Shown: positions 1 to 13,400 of the stretch, piece after piece | How the letters are laid out: each line of letters starts with the position of its first letter | How positions within the stretch are numbered: position 1 is the stretch's first letter | Origin: Ascaphus truei | Taxonomy: Eukaryota > Chordata > Amphibia > Anura > Ascaphidae | Direction: 5' to 3' | Assembly: GCA_036426205.1 (NCBI GenBank) | Contig: CM071569.1 | Span: 186,001 to 250,000 of the forward strand | DNA: 64,000 nt | The notes under the pieces: generated by a model | Database searches by the model: none | What the model saw: the letters and a program-made list of their open reading frames with translations, nothing else | What the model was told of the DNA's origin: nothing | Translations under genes and position numbers: made by a program

Positions 1-357
1 CGAATCCTCCGCAAGGTAGTCACCAGATACTTCTGTAATACAGCCAGTGGTTGTTGGTACGAAGCTGGCGTGCTCCGGTACCTCCACTGCGGTCGCGCTC
101 TTCTCCGCCAATGATAATCACTGTGTGTGTCGGTTTCTGAGTGGGTTCCTATGTAGGGTCATTCTACACTTCCATAGAATCCTACATAGGTGGAGGCGCT
201 GAAAGAAGAACCGTTCCAGAGGATTCATCCCAGGCTCTCACTAGCGGAGGCTCAGACCTCCTGTAAGCCTGCAGGTATACGCACCACACCGGTAACACCG
301 CATGTTCTACTCACCCACACTATATATGCGATTGGGTGGGGTGGAATACCCGTTACA
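1..357 (+). mobile_element. Partial LTR, 3' end, cut by window start
   Basis: The segment ends in CCCGTTACA. Several blocks match the minus-strand ends of the two solo LTRs at 28372-30323: a GGTGGAGGCGCTG block, a GCTCAGACCTCCTGTAA block and a CAGGTATACGCACCAC block. The match is imperfect, so it is a related subfamily. No primer-binding site follows, so it is a solo LTR or the 3' LTR of an element lying to the left. Confidence 0.5.
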
Positions 358-1161
358 CATGTTATCAGTTTTTGATGTAGTGGGTGTGGTTCTTATACTG
401 GTGGTTTGTGTTACATATTAAATGTCATTACATTTCTTCTTGGCATTATCCCTTTTCATTTGTTCTATTATCTAAAGACAGTGTGTGCTGGGCTTTGTGT
501 TATTTATATTACAAACGGACGTTATTTTTACATCTCGGTAGCTTTAAGGATAGTCGTTAATAAGAAGAAAAATAACGTCCGTTCCCTATTTCATGAACGT
601 CACGATATTAAATGAAAATGAACGGCCTTCTAAAAATCAACCCTTTTGTTCTATAAAACTGTTCTTCCACGAACGTTGTCTCTGTGGGCTTAACAAAAAG
701 AAAAGCAAGGTGAATAAATGACAATGGCAGGAAGCTGTAAGATGAAGATACAGATAACAGTAATTATCACGTAACCTGTATTGTGAGTGGAACATGGAAA
801 TGTAGTTATGCAATAGCTAATGCTTTGCATGTTTCGTCTGTGAAAAAGCAGAAGTGCAGGTATCTGTGCTGTATATTTACAGTGCACAGAGCTTCTGAAA
901 GTGAAAACCAAACTTCTAAAGTAAACCACACATTACATTATATGAGGGGGTGGTGGGGAGTAGTTTTTAGAGAGACTTCATATAATCCTCCTGTGGCGCT
1001 TAAGGGAAAAGGTATATGTCTGCTTCTTCTACATCGAATAACACTTTGCTCTGTCCAGTTCATATTCACCAAAGTAGCATCCTGCATGTACAGGACCATC
1101 ATTTTCATTTGGACACTCATGTTAATTTATCACATTGCAACGGCATAAAAGCTTAAGGACA
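358..1161. other. 5' flank of BTLA; one short inverted repeat
   Basis: No coding sequence is recognised. A 16-bp inverted repeat (AACGGACGTTATTTTT at 514-529, complement at 568-583) looks like a MITE-type hairpin. The BTLA promoter and 5' UTR presumably lie here, but no convincing TATA box or initiator could be placed. Confidence 0.4.
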
Positions 1162-1252
1162 ATGAATGTCTCCTGCCTTCTGGTTACATGGAGGAGATGT
1201 GCAATGCTCTGTGCTCTCTCAGCTCTGACAGGGTTCAGCAGCCGTGTGCATG
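1162..1252 (+). CDS. btla: BTLA exon 1: start codon and signal peptide
   Basis: ATG at 1162-1164 opens 30 codons plus one base of codon 31. The segment has a short N-terminal stretch, two arginines (residues 11-12), a hydrophobic core (CAMLCALSALTGF) and a polar end (SSRVH), which is a normal signal peptide. It ends in a strong donor (G|GTAAGT at 1253) in phase 1. Spliced to 14683 it restores Gly31 and the junction VHG-NESC, matching the human BTLA junction. A second Met at residue 15 could also start a shorter signal. No TATA box or 5' UTR boundary could be placed. This exon lies 13.4 kb from exon 2, so it is the least certain exon. Confidence 0.75.
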
Positions 1253-4200
1253 GTAAGTACTGAAGTCTTATACCAGTTACAGGTCTGCTCAGGCATGTTT
1301 GATTGTAGGAATAATGGATGTGTCAAAATACAAGCACAACATACAGCATGGTTTGTGCTTGAATCAGTGGCAGGTTAGGTAATGAGATTGTTGACTTATT
1401 AAAAGAGACTGTGTAACGGCTGCTGAAGAAGTCAATGCTTTTGAGGATGTATTTATTTGAGTATAGGTAAACAATAATAATGGGTTAAATCTTCCGAAAA
1501 ATAACTCAGTACCAGAGATGTAACTCTGAAATCTTTAAGGCTTATTTTGTATTTATATTTGGTACAAATGTAAAAAAAAATTGGCCCACAATGTGCTTAA
1601 TTATGCAAGGTGTTTGTGTAATTGACAATCCTGCACTCTCTCTGGAAAATAGAATTAATTTATTTTATTTATTTATAAAATGTTTTACCAGGAAGTAATG
1701 CATTCAGAGTTACCTCTCGTTTTCACGTATGTCCTGGGCATAGAGTTATGATGACAAATAATACATGGTTACAAATACATGGGTACATTAAGTGAGCAGG
1801 GTATACATTATATACCAGTACAAGACATTGCATGCACAGTCAGAGATAGTATATGTTATAGGCATATGTAACAGTTACAGACCAGATTAAAATGTGAAAA
1901 AGCTTTAGTTTTGAAAGAACCTCGACTGGTGGCGGCTGTAAGAGTCTCTGGTAGGTTGTTCCAGTTTTGGGGTGCACGGTGCTGCATGTGGTAGGGGTGA
2001 GGAGCTTGTTCAGATAGCTGGGTAGCTTGCCCAGAAAGTATTTGAAGGCAAGACAGGAAAGATGAACTTTTCACCTAGACTCAAGTGATGACCAATCTAG
2101 TTCTTTGAGCATTTCGCAGTGGTGTGTGCTGTAGTTGCATTGGAGAACAAAATGGCATATTGAATTGTAGAGGGTATCAAGTTTGCTAAGGTGGGTTTGG
2201 GGTGCCGTGCCATATACTATGTCCCCATAGTCTATAATTGGCATTAGCATCTGCTGTGCGATGCACTTTCTGACCAGCAGACTTAGGGAGGATGTGTTCC
2301 TATAAAGTACACCTAGTTTGGCATAGGATTTGATTGTCAGGGTATCAGTGTGCAACCTAAATAATAAATGGGAGTCAAACCATATGCCCAAGTATGTAAA
2401 ACTAGTAACAGGGGCTAGGATGTTGTTAGTGTTTGTTCTGATCTGGAGCTCAGCCATTGGAAGCTTTAGAAATGTAGCCTTGGTCTCAAATACCATTGTT
2501 ACAGTCTTCTCAGTGTTTTAAAACAGTCTATTTTGGGAAATCCAATTTTCAAGTCTCAAAAAGTCAGATTGAAGTACGTGTTCAAGATCAGAGAGTCTAG
2601 GGCTGTGTGCATATAACATTGTGTCATCTGCATACATGTGTATTGAAGCTCTCTTACAAGCTGTAGGAAGATCCCGTACAATGATAATGATCCTCAAATT
2701 GTTGCATCTATAAATGTCAGATATTCAATAAGATTGTGTTTGAAGATAGTTGGACGATAATATTAACATGTGAGTTTCATTTTGTGGGTCTGATGCAGGT
2801 TGTGTGAAAATGTAATGGTTGAAAGAATCCCAGTCTGCAAAGATCAATTGCTCAGAACTAATATTGTGCCTTCAAACTCTCACTGTGGTAACTTCAACTA
2901 AAGTTAAGATCCAATGGACCCAACGTGGTGTTTTAACCAATGTGTACTTTTTAATAATACAGCACATACAGTAACATTATAAAAAGTATGTGTCTGTTAG
3001 GTAGCACTCCACGTCAGTGATGAACAAACAAATAAAGTGAATTGGTGCACGGAAGCAGGGTGAACCTCTATCACCCCAAGGTGAATAGAGATATATACAT
3101 ATGGCCCCAGCACGCAACAATAGAAGCAATGAGCAATAGTCAATTGGAATAAGTCAAAAGTGTATTTGAAAAATTATTTAAGCAGCCATACATGGAACCC
3201 AAATAGCAGGGTATGGAGACAACCTCTCCTGTAGAGTCAACCACACCAAGGAGAGAGAGGGGGGGGGGACAAGGGGACAAGAATAAAAACACAAAAGGGG
3301 GAGAAAACAATAAATACGTACAATACACGTAATGGATGGTGGTATACTGTACATTATCTTTTTTTGTATCGTGGAAGCATATCCCACACAATGTGGAAGG
3401 GACTGGTTGTTGGGCTATTTTTGATCTAAAACAAACAATCTTTGGTTATTTGCCTCTCCAGAAAGCGACGGAGTGAAACATATTAGATATCCTCTACAGG
3501 TCCTAAATGGAGAAATGCTACAACTGACCACGAATGTACTTAATTTCAAACCTGCTAAACTTGTTGTAAATAATTTAAAAGTAGTAAAAGTCTAGTAAGG
3601 TCATTGTGCTTATATAATGGTGAGATCGTTGCCGTTCTGTGTGGCGCATTCAATAAATTGTGCTGTCCTGAAGAGTTTGGTATTCCTTTTACTTAAAATG
3701 GGTCTTTAGAGCTCAAAAGAATTGGTCTTCTCTTGAACCTTGGCTTGAATTAAAGTATGTGAAAGGATACACACAGGGCATTTTTTTTATAAAGTGTGAT
3801 AGCACAAATTGGGTGCTTCCTCACGGAAAGTCCCATTCTGGTGCTATAGCACTTTATTGAATAAACCCTGTTGTGTATTATGACACGTAACTCAAGCCAT
3901 GGTTCAAGCGAGAAGAGAGTTTCTGTTGAGTCACAAAGATCCAGGGTCATTTAAAGAAGTCCCACTTCACACAAGTAGTCCTGATGAAGGATTCTAGCAA
4001 CCAACAAAATGTTGGCTTGTTTGTAATTTTATATACAGTATGTACAGTAGTACGTTTTTGTATATTAAGTCAGAAGTGCCCAGGACAATTCTAACTATAA
4101 TTAATTGCACAAATCCTATTTAGAGTAAGACACAACACTTGTAAAGTACTTTATGCTATAATACATATGTATGCAAGCGACATTCACCTATAACTAAACA

Positions 4201-4321
4201 ATACTGGAGATCTGGATGAATGACATTAGTAATGAGCACAAAAAAAGTAAAGTCTAATAATAATTCACTTATTCACTTCACCTACTGTAAGCTTACATAA
4301 ATAAGTAAAATTATATATTAT

Positions 4322-4354
<33 letters not shown>

Positions 4355-4390
4355 CTATAATATATCCATGATATATTATATAATATATAT

Positions 4391-4422
<32 letters not shown>

Positions 4423-7400
4423 TTAGATATCCAGAAAGGCCTGATGCTAGTACCCATAAATAATGTAAAGAGTAAGTTACCACCCAGCAGGGCAGCAGAA
4501 CAGCAAAGAGGAGACAGCACTCAGAGGAAGTCAGCAAAATATATGTATGAAATGATATTTGCTGACTTACCTCTGAGTGCTGTCTCTCTTTGCTGTTCTG
4601 CTGCCCTGCAGGATGGTAACATACCATATAAATATATATAAATATGTGTGTGTGTATTTTTTTACTGTATCGAAGGCTTTAAGTTCTCTACATAAATTAA
4701 TTAATATATACACAATAAAGTAGGTGATTTTATTAATTATAAGCAATGTAATTTTTGCCTTACTAACTGTATGTAATGATGATAAACGCCACCAATCGTA
4801 TGATTCATGGGTGCAATACATTTGTGTTCAGAGCTGGGTTTTCTTACGGCTTCAAATAACGTGTGGGGAAGTTCAAATTCTTTTTTCTTTACAACTTTTC
4901 CGTTAAGAAGAATCTACTAAGGGTCTTTGTAACAAGGCCTACCGAATGCAAAACAGGGGGAAACAAGTGCAAACCACAGCACATTTATACAAGTAAAACA
5001 GTCTCCAATGAAAGCAATAGGGATTTGTGTATTGTAAATCTAGAGAACTGCAGTATAGTGTCATACTAGTTTTGTGGCTGGGAATCTGTGTTACTGTAAG
5101 TCCCAGGATATGTAACATTAAAAGGTGATGTGTACAGTGTAAATGAAAAGAGAATTGCAGGAATTATATTATGCACAAAGGAAGTGATTTATTTACTATC
5201 ATAAATCTGGGGCTATTTTGCTTGAGCCTTGTAGCTGGGAGACTATGGGAAATATGGGTTTTATGTATCAAGGACATTTTACCGCAAAACTGGGTCATTT
5301 TCACCCTGCCCCATAGGTATGTATCAAAGTACTATCGCCAATTTCACCCATCTGTCCCAATTTGCACCTTGGGAAGAGTCAGTACAAGGAGTTGGGGGGG
5401 GGGGTTACATGGTGCACAGATTAATCCGCGTGGATTGAAACAAACAATCCGTCGGCGGATATTACACCGCGGAACACTCTGGAAATTCCGGGTAATGGAT
5501 TTGGGCTGGTTCCCTGATCTCTAGTCTTGAGGACGAGTTGAGCACCCCTGCTGTATGCGACTGGTGCTTTTTTGTATTTTACAATTCCTTAGCGAGCAAC
5601 AAGTTTCTCTGAAAGTTGACAATTGGAATGTTGAGTGCTAGATTTAGGTCCACATTACCAAGACATTATCTCATTGTAACACAGCAGCACACAGATGTCA
5701 TTGGTACCTCTAGCATTATCACAGCCCTAATTAGAGCATTACTGAGGTGCGAGACCCAAGCAATAATCTGAGCTCGTCACCCATGTTACCATGTTACCCC
5801 GACTTCCCTACCAGAATATTATTTATTGTGATGGAATCAGGGATGCTACCTAATGTTAGTAACACCAGAAGTCATTGTTATGATTGTTATTGTATTGTAG
5901 GAGAACGTTGCATTTTCTTCTGTTTACGTGATGTCATGTAAGTCCTATACAGACCCTGAAATTGGGCTTTTGTTGGAGTAGAGAGAGAAGGAAGGGAGAT
6001 AATTTCCAGTAATAATAACACTAGGTTATTTACATGATCTGTAACTGTGGCATTACACCTATCACAACACTGCCAAAGCCTTTTATCAGGGTCTGGATGG
6101 GAGTAGTGCCAAGTTTAGCTATGTCTACTCCATTGTATGTCATGTCCATAATAATAATTCACTAATGTCCGTTATAGTTAATGTTATGCTCTTTATGGGA
6201 AAAAACTATTAATGTGATGTTAACTTACAGTAGGACCACAACGTCATTTTTATTATCCAAACGGACGTTAAAGTTGCAGACCAAGCAATATCCTACACGT
6301 GTGTTTTTTTTTAATAAATCAGTTACAGTATGTACTATGAGAAAATACGTTGAAATTAAATTTTTAATGTCTTATAATGTAACAAGCAACGGATCAATCA
6401 GCAACTTAGCTAATTACTTATCATTGTGTGGATTGTTCTGATGCACATATTAAAGGGGGGGTAGAAAAAGGCAGCTTTAATACATCACTAATATCTGAGA
6501 TCCAAACCCCTATCTTAAAGCAAAAAAAACTGAGCTGGTGTTTACTATAAATGAATTTTCATTGTTCGATTGGTGAATACCACAAACATTTACAGAACAT
6601 AATCACATATCCCCGGTTTTATCCATTCATCATTTTCATGCAATTGAAGAGCACACAATCCTGTCTAAATAATGACTGGAAATCCTTTAGTAAATGACCC
6701 TGGGAAAACACCATATTACTGGTGCGTGGGCAGTTAAGGCAGTTTTCGGCATTCGCACATGCCCACCTCTAGGTGGTCTAGGACCTTTGGTCTTGGACGT
6801 TTTTCCGCAACCGAATTTAATTGCCACTCACCTCGCCACGGCATCTCTCTTCCGGCCGCCTCAACGCCAAAGTAAGCCCCTAACCTTACTTCTTACCCTT
6901 AAACCCCCTAATATTAACCCCCAATACAACCTCTGCACATACCTAAAAGCCATAACCCCTTACCATAAAAACCCCTTACCCTAACTCTCTACCTAAAAAC
7001 CTTCTTCTCTACCCTAATCCCCTACCCTAAACTACTAATTCCTTACCATAAAACCCCTTACCCTTACCGCTGAAACCCCTTAAATGAGCTTACCTTATTG
7101 GTGAAGTGGCCGGCGGCCGAGTATCCAGAAGCAGAGCGGCTGATGTGAAGTGTCCCTCGACGGCCATACGCCAGCTGATCTGGTTACGGCAAGAGGGCCA
7201 CGGCCAAATGTCCGATTCTGACCCCTAGGTCCCAATTAGAAGGGAAATGTTAAGCATGTTCGCCAGCCTTGCACACAACCAAAAGAACACTCTGCATTGG
7301 ATGATGTATCACTGGGTTTGTGTTTGCCTTCCTCTGGATCAATATACTGTAAGTACGGATATAGGATAAAGTATCTGTTGCTTAAATGTAACATAGGTTG

Positions 7401-10400
7401 AACTTGATGGACGCGTGTCTTTTCTCAACCTCATCTACTATGTAACTATATGTAACCATGTATAACTATGTGTAACCATGTAGATTGAGAGAGAGGAGCT
7501 TTATGTGGTTGGAAGAGTGCCCACATAAAGAAAGGTGAGAAACAGGTCAGTACAAAAATATACAAGAGAAGAGAAGGGCAGATAACTTGCAGGCACAAAG
7601 TAGGAGGTTATGTATGTATAAACTATTCAGGCTGCGAAAGTGGGGCAAATCCAGAGCAAAACAATTGCACCACATTTCTAAAAGAAAAAAAACCCTATTT
7701 AATTCAATAGGATTAAATATTTGAAAGTTTGATCAATATTATGCAGTTTTTTGTTCCAGTTTAGCAGCCAGGAGAGTTTGATACAGAGCTTCACCTGGCC
7801 TAGATATCAGACTGTGTTAGCCTCATTAAGTTATGTTCATTTCCATTAAAGCCTATAAATCGTAATGCTATATTCACTAAATGACATGGTGCTAACCCGG
7901 ATTGACTCCCGTTACAGCAGTAGAGTTATGATGAATGACTTTTAGTGTTAAGGAGAGAGACAGGGGGAGGTAGCGGCTGGGTAAGGAGAGAGACAGGGAG
8001 AGGTAGCGGCTGGGTAAGGAGAGATGCAGGGAGAGGTAGGAAGAGAAAGGGGCTAGATAAGGAAAGCGAGAGAGGGAGAGGTATAGGGAGAGGTAGGGAA
8101 TGGATAAGGAGGGAGACAGGGAGAGGTAGGGAGAGGTATGGGCTGGGTAAGGAGAGAGACAGGGAGAGATGGGAGAGGTAGGGGATAGGTAAGGAGAGAG
8201 ACGGGGAGGTAGGGGCTGGCTAAAGAGAGAGACAGGGAGAGGTAGGGAGAGGTTGGGGAGATAGGAGCTGGGTAAGGAGAGAGACAAGGAGAGGTAGGGG
8301 ATGGGTAAGGAGATAGACATGGAGAGGTAGGGGCTGGGTAAGGAGAGAGATGGGGAGAGGTAGGGAGAGAAAGGGACTGGGTAAAGAGAGAGACAGGGAG
8401 AGGAAGGGGCTGGGTAAGGATAGAGACGGGGAGAGGTAGGGAGAGAAAGGGACTGGGTAAAGATAGAGACAGGGAGGGGTAGGGAGAGGTTGGGGAGATA
8501 GGAGCTGGGTAAGGAGAGAGACAAGGAGAGGTAGGGAGAGGTAGGGGATGGGTAAGGAGATAGACAGGGAGAGGTAGGGGCTGGGTAAGGAGAGAGACGG
8601 GGAGAGAAAGGGACTGGGTAAAGAGAGAGACAGGGGGAGATTGGGGCTGGGTAAAGAGAGAGACAGGGAGAGGTAGGGGCTGGGTAAGGAGAGAGACAGG
8701 GAGGGGTAGGGAGAGGTTGGGGAGATAGGGGCTGGGTAAAGAGAGAGACAGGGAGGGGTAGGAGAGGTTGGGGAGATAGGGGCTGGGTAAGGAGAGAGAC
8801 AGGGAGTGATAGGAGCCTCCCAGCTCTATTCTAGTGTAACATGATGTTAGGGCAAAACCAATAATCTCAACGTACGACTGTTATTTTAAGACAAATGATC
8901 TCAGTAGATGATGTGCTCCTGTTTTACAGCAGGTAACGTCCCGTTCTACGCCCTAACATACCAGCGTTAAGTGAGTCTGTACTTCCCTGGGACCTTTTTT
9001 GTAGAAATATGGCACCCTTTTCTTGCTCAGGTTTAGCAGCAGCCGGGAGATTTTTTTAATTTTTTTAAACTTGTTCTTTATTTGCATTCTTTGTTAAGGA
9101 CAATGGGTAGTGGGGTACAGAACATAAAAAGGGGTAGGGTGTTACTTTTGGATTACAAGTATTGGTATCCTATATATAACACCTTTGGTGGGGAGACAAT
9201 AATGACAGCACTGTTGGGACAGCGTATAAAATAACTACTACAATAATTTAACTTAAAAAGACTAGGGAGGGGAAAAAGGAAAAGACGAAAATTGCGGAAT
9301 GTCATTGCTTTAGCGAACATTTTCCACTTGTTGGTGTACCATAACAGTAATATTAACATAACAGTATATAAACACACGTACCTTTGTGGACTATTGAATA
9401 CTGAATACCCCCCAGGCCCTCCTCCTCGTTTTATACATATACGAAATATATCCAAAACATATCACACCAAGGTCTCCTCAGGAGTTATGTTTTTTTTTTT
9501 TTTTTCTTATTTATTTATTTTATTTTTTTCTTACCTTTTATACCCCCCCCCCCTTCCCCAGCTGATGTGTTTTTAGGGCACTTCTATTATGTGTTAACCA
9601 GATTTGGAGAGTTCCTTTAGTAATATATCTATGTCCTATATAAACTCTCCATGGTTCCCAGACTACTAAGTATTTCTGTGCTGTGTCGTTTTGTATCCCC
9701 GTCAGCTTTTCCATGAGACAGACCCTCCATAGCCTCGCTCGTACTGCATCTATAGCTGGCTGTTGGACCTATTTCCAGGCCTTAGCTATTTCACATCTGG
9801 CAACTATATATATGTGTGTCAATAGCTTATCTTCGTTTTTTTCCATGTTTTCTATTGGCCTGCATAACAGTACTTTCCATGGGTCTAGGGGGAAGACAAA
9901 CCCCAAAATTGACTGTGCCATGTCATGTGTGGCCCTTCATAACTTTAAAACCTCTGGGCACGTCCACCACATATGTATGAACGTTCCCTGTTGACCACAT
10001 CCTCTCGTACACAGTGGACATGTTTTTGAAAAATGTGGTCAGTCTAAGTGGGGTGTAATACCATTGGTGGAGCATTTTGTATGCATTTTCTTTCATTAGG
10101 ACACATGTGGAGCTCTTCGCTATCCCCTCAAATATACTATCCCACTCCTCCTGATCTAGTTGTTCTCCCAGTGCCTCCTCCCGTTTTATCATCAGTTTGG
10201 GTTTGATCACCGTGTCTGTTTTATCAGCTGCCAGGATGTTGTATACTTTGGATATCAAGCCTTTCTTGTCCTCCCCCAAGAGGCACATATCCTCAAATAT
10301 GATAAAGTCACTAAACGGGCCTTCCCTACTCAAATGGTCCCTCAGTTGAAGATACCTAAGATGCCGGGAGATTTTAGTAAATAGATTCCAGGGACGTTAT

Positions 10401-13400
10401 CTTCCTGACACAGCACGATGCTGAGATCTTTTGGCTCGATTTACTGAAGTTTCCTAACTGCTAAAGTGCAGCAAAACCAGTGCAAACCCAGCACCATGTT
10501 ATTCAGAGAGGGGAATGTTATTGAAAGCAATAAGATGTGCTCCTTTGATGAATCCGGAGCATTTCTTTGGCAATGTAAGTGCCCCAGTTTTGCACCTTGG
10601 AGTTATTTATTTTGATAACTTATTTTGCAGCTTTTAGACTTTAGTACATAACCCCATTTCTATCGCCACCCAGGAAAGAATGCTTTGCAGCGCTGCACCA
10701 TCTAATGCTCCAAAGGAAAGGTACAGTATATAGGGATGTACTAACTAAATAAACAGGGGAAGGATGTTGATCCAGGGAGTAATGTGATTGCCAATTCTTG
10801 GTGTCAGGAAGGAATTTATTTTCTCCCCTATGAGATATCATTGGATAATGTGTCACTGGGGTTTCTGTTTGCCTTCCTCTGGATCAATATACTGTAAGTA
10901 CGGATATAGGATAAAGTATCTGTCGTCTAAATTTTGCATAGATTAAACTTGATGGGTTTACGTCTTTTTTCAACTTCATTTACTGTGCAACTATGTAACT
11001 ACTGAATGTAACTTGTAACTACTGAATGTAACTTGTAACTACTGAATGTAACTTGTAACTACTGAATGTAACTTGTAACTACTGAATGTAACTTGTAACT
11101 ACTGAATGTAACTTGTAACTATGTGTAATGAGTTTGTTGCTCCAATTTTGTACATCTGGTACAGATTTCTAAACAAAAAGTTTAAGCTCACCTCAGCACT
11201 GACAGATTTTTGACACAGATTGAAAGGAACAAATGATGCACAGAGGAACACAATTTGATACATTTCTTTATAAACTTTGCTTCATGTCTCTTCCCCTGAA
11301 CCACCTCCTCAAATCACTAGTTAATGCACTAGGTATGGGGAGCGCAAACTTTTTCCCCTGCGCACGCACCCCTGCCGGCGGTTCCTCTCTCTCCGCGCCT
11401 CCTCTTACCTTTGCTTGGACGGCGGCATCAAGATGTCATGTTGCCATGGCAATGTGAGGTCACATTACCTTGCGGAGTCATTTGATGCCGCATTGCCATG
11501 GCGCCGCGTGTAAGAAGCCGCCAGAGCCAAGGTGAGTGAGTTTTACAGAGGCCTTCGCTGCTCCCGCGGCACTTAATTTAAATGTATTCGGGAAGCTCGC
11601 GGGGCCAATGTAAAGCCTGCGCCCCCCACAGACAGTCTCGCACCCCCCAGTCTGGACTACAAAAATGTAACATATTTTATTTAAGTTGGTTATAAGTTAG
11701 TCGTTACTAGAGATGTGCGAATCAGCCCAAATCCGTTTCCTGGATTTTCTCAGGGTTTTAAGACCAAATCCGACTCCCAACAAAATCAGTCGGCGGATTG
11801 GATACTAAAACATGCAGAGCGGATGAACCTGAATTCGCCTTTGGATATAATCCAGGTGGGTTTTTAAGCATTCAAACCCCGATTCCATATTGAATCCTAA
11901 ATCCGTGGCTCAAAGGAACCGGATGGTCCGAGGCTGATCCAAAACCACAAAAAGAATTTGCCCATCTCTAGTCACTACACTTATTAGGGCTGGATATAGT
12001 GTATTATTATATATTATATATCAGGGCTGGATATAGTGCAGTTGTATTGGTGGAGCTCATTTCTTATGATAAGATCATTAGGGGGCTATTCACTAAGCAG
12101 TGATAACAGCTTTAAGTTAGATAAAAATCCATTACACCGCGATACTGCACTGTTATCACTACTTTGTGAATAGCCCCCAGAAAACCCACGTACTGTATCA
12201 CTGCTTTGTGAATAGCCCCCAGAAACCCACGTATCACTGCTTTGTGAATAGCCCCCAGAAAACCCACGTATCACTGCTTTGTGAATAGCCCCCAGAAAAC
12301 CCACGTATCACTGCTTTGTGAATAGGCCCCTAAGTCACTACTGGTGTTTTTTCATCCCCCCTTTACAATTCTATTACGTTGCATTTCAGTCATATAATAT
12401 TTGAATTTCAAGGAGATCAAGCACTAGATCTTGGTTGCACAAACAGGGGGGCGCAACATGTTTTTGGGGGGTGGGTGGGAGCGAAGCTTACAGAGGCCAC
12501 ACGCCCTTCACCACAACATTTAAATAAAATGCCGGAGGTGCGCGTGAGGCCTCTGTGCCTGTCTCTTACCTTGTCTCCGGTGGCTTCTGGCGACGCATTG
12601 CCATGACGCCGTGTGGTGAAATACGTCACCGGACGTCATGATGTAACATGAAGCCGCTGATGCCGAAGAGAACGTGGGGGAGGGGGGCGCGAGCAGGGGG
12701 GAGGGCAGGCTGACGTAGATCTCTAGATCTAATCTGTTTTTCTCAGTAAATATTGATATTTTAACACACATGATAAAAAGTTATATTTTAGTAGGAGCAT
12801 GTTTCAGATACTTGTTTCTATTTTGTTATTGTACGATATAACCTTCTTTTTGCACCCCACTACTGATGTGATGGAGTTAGCAGAGCAAGATCACACATGC
12901 AAAGCAGAGATTCAACAATCGGTTTGTATTCATAGGGTTACCCCCACACCTCCCTCCCAAAAAAACGACAGTGCGTTCTTTGTTTTAATACATCACAGAC
13001 ATACTGTGCTACACCAAGCTCTGCATTAGACTCGGGCTTTGTGTTGGTTCAGGGTTTTTTCCCCTTTCTGTTGGGCTGGAAGAGTAGATTAAGCCCTTCA
13101 GGTGATATACAGTATAATGTTTTAAATATTCCTTCATAAGTATTGTCAAGCTGTATTTCATGTATCTTTATGTATCTGAATGCAGCAATACCACATCCCC
13201 CCTTTTCTTTCTTTTTTAATCATTTTATATGGAAAGCATCTGACTATGTATTCTTACCTACTGGCAATCGTTTGGGGCTCCTGCTATAAATCTGTAAAAA
13301 TCACGATGTTGTGCCTAACATAATGACCACTTTTTACTCTTAATCAATCCTTGAGTCAGTGTAACTCAGGAGCTACAATGTATCCTTATATTACTATGGT

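Noticed and set aside
1140..1155. ATAAAAG as TATA box of BTLA
   Set aside because: It lies only about 14 bp before the start codon, too close to leave a normal 5' UTR.
6870..7085. Interstitial telomere
   Set aside because: The CCCTAA-like motifs are irregular and embedded in a GC-rich dispersed repeat, not a TTAGGG head-to-tail array.
7892..8524. 210-codon Ser/Leu/Pro-rich frame on the minus strand
   Set aside because: It translates the purine-rich minisatellite and ends with it.
9923..10333. Host gene encoding a 136-residue protein
   Set aside because: It lies inside an L1 insertion with target duplications and matches the ORF2 C-terminus.
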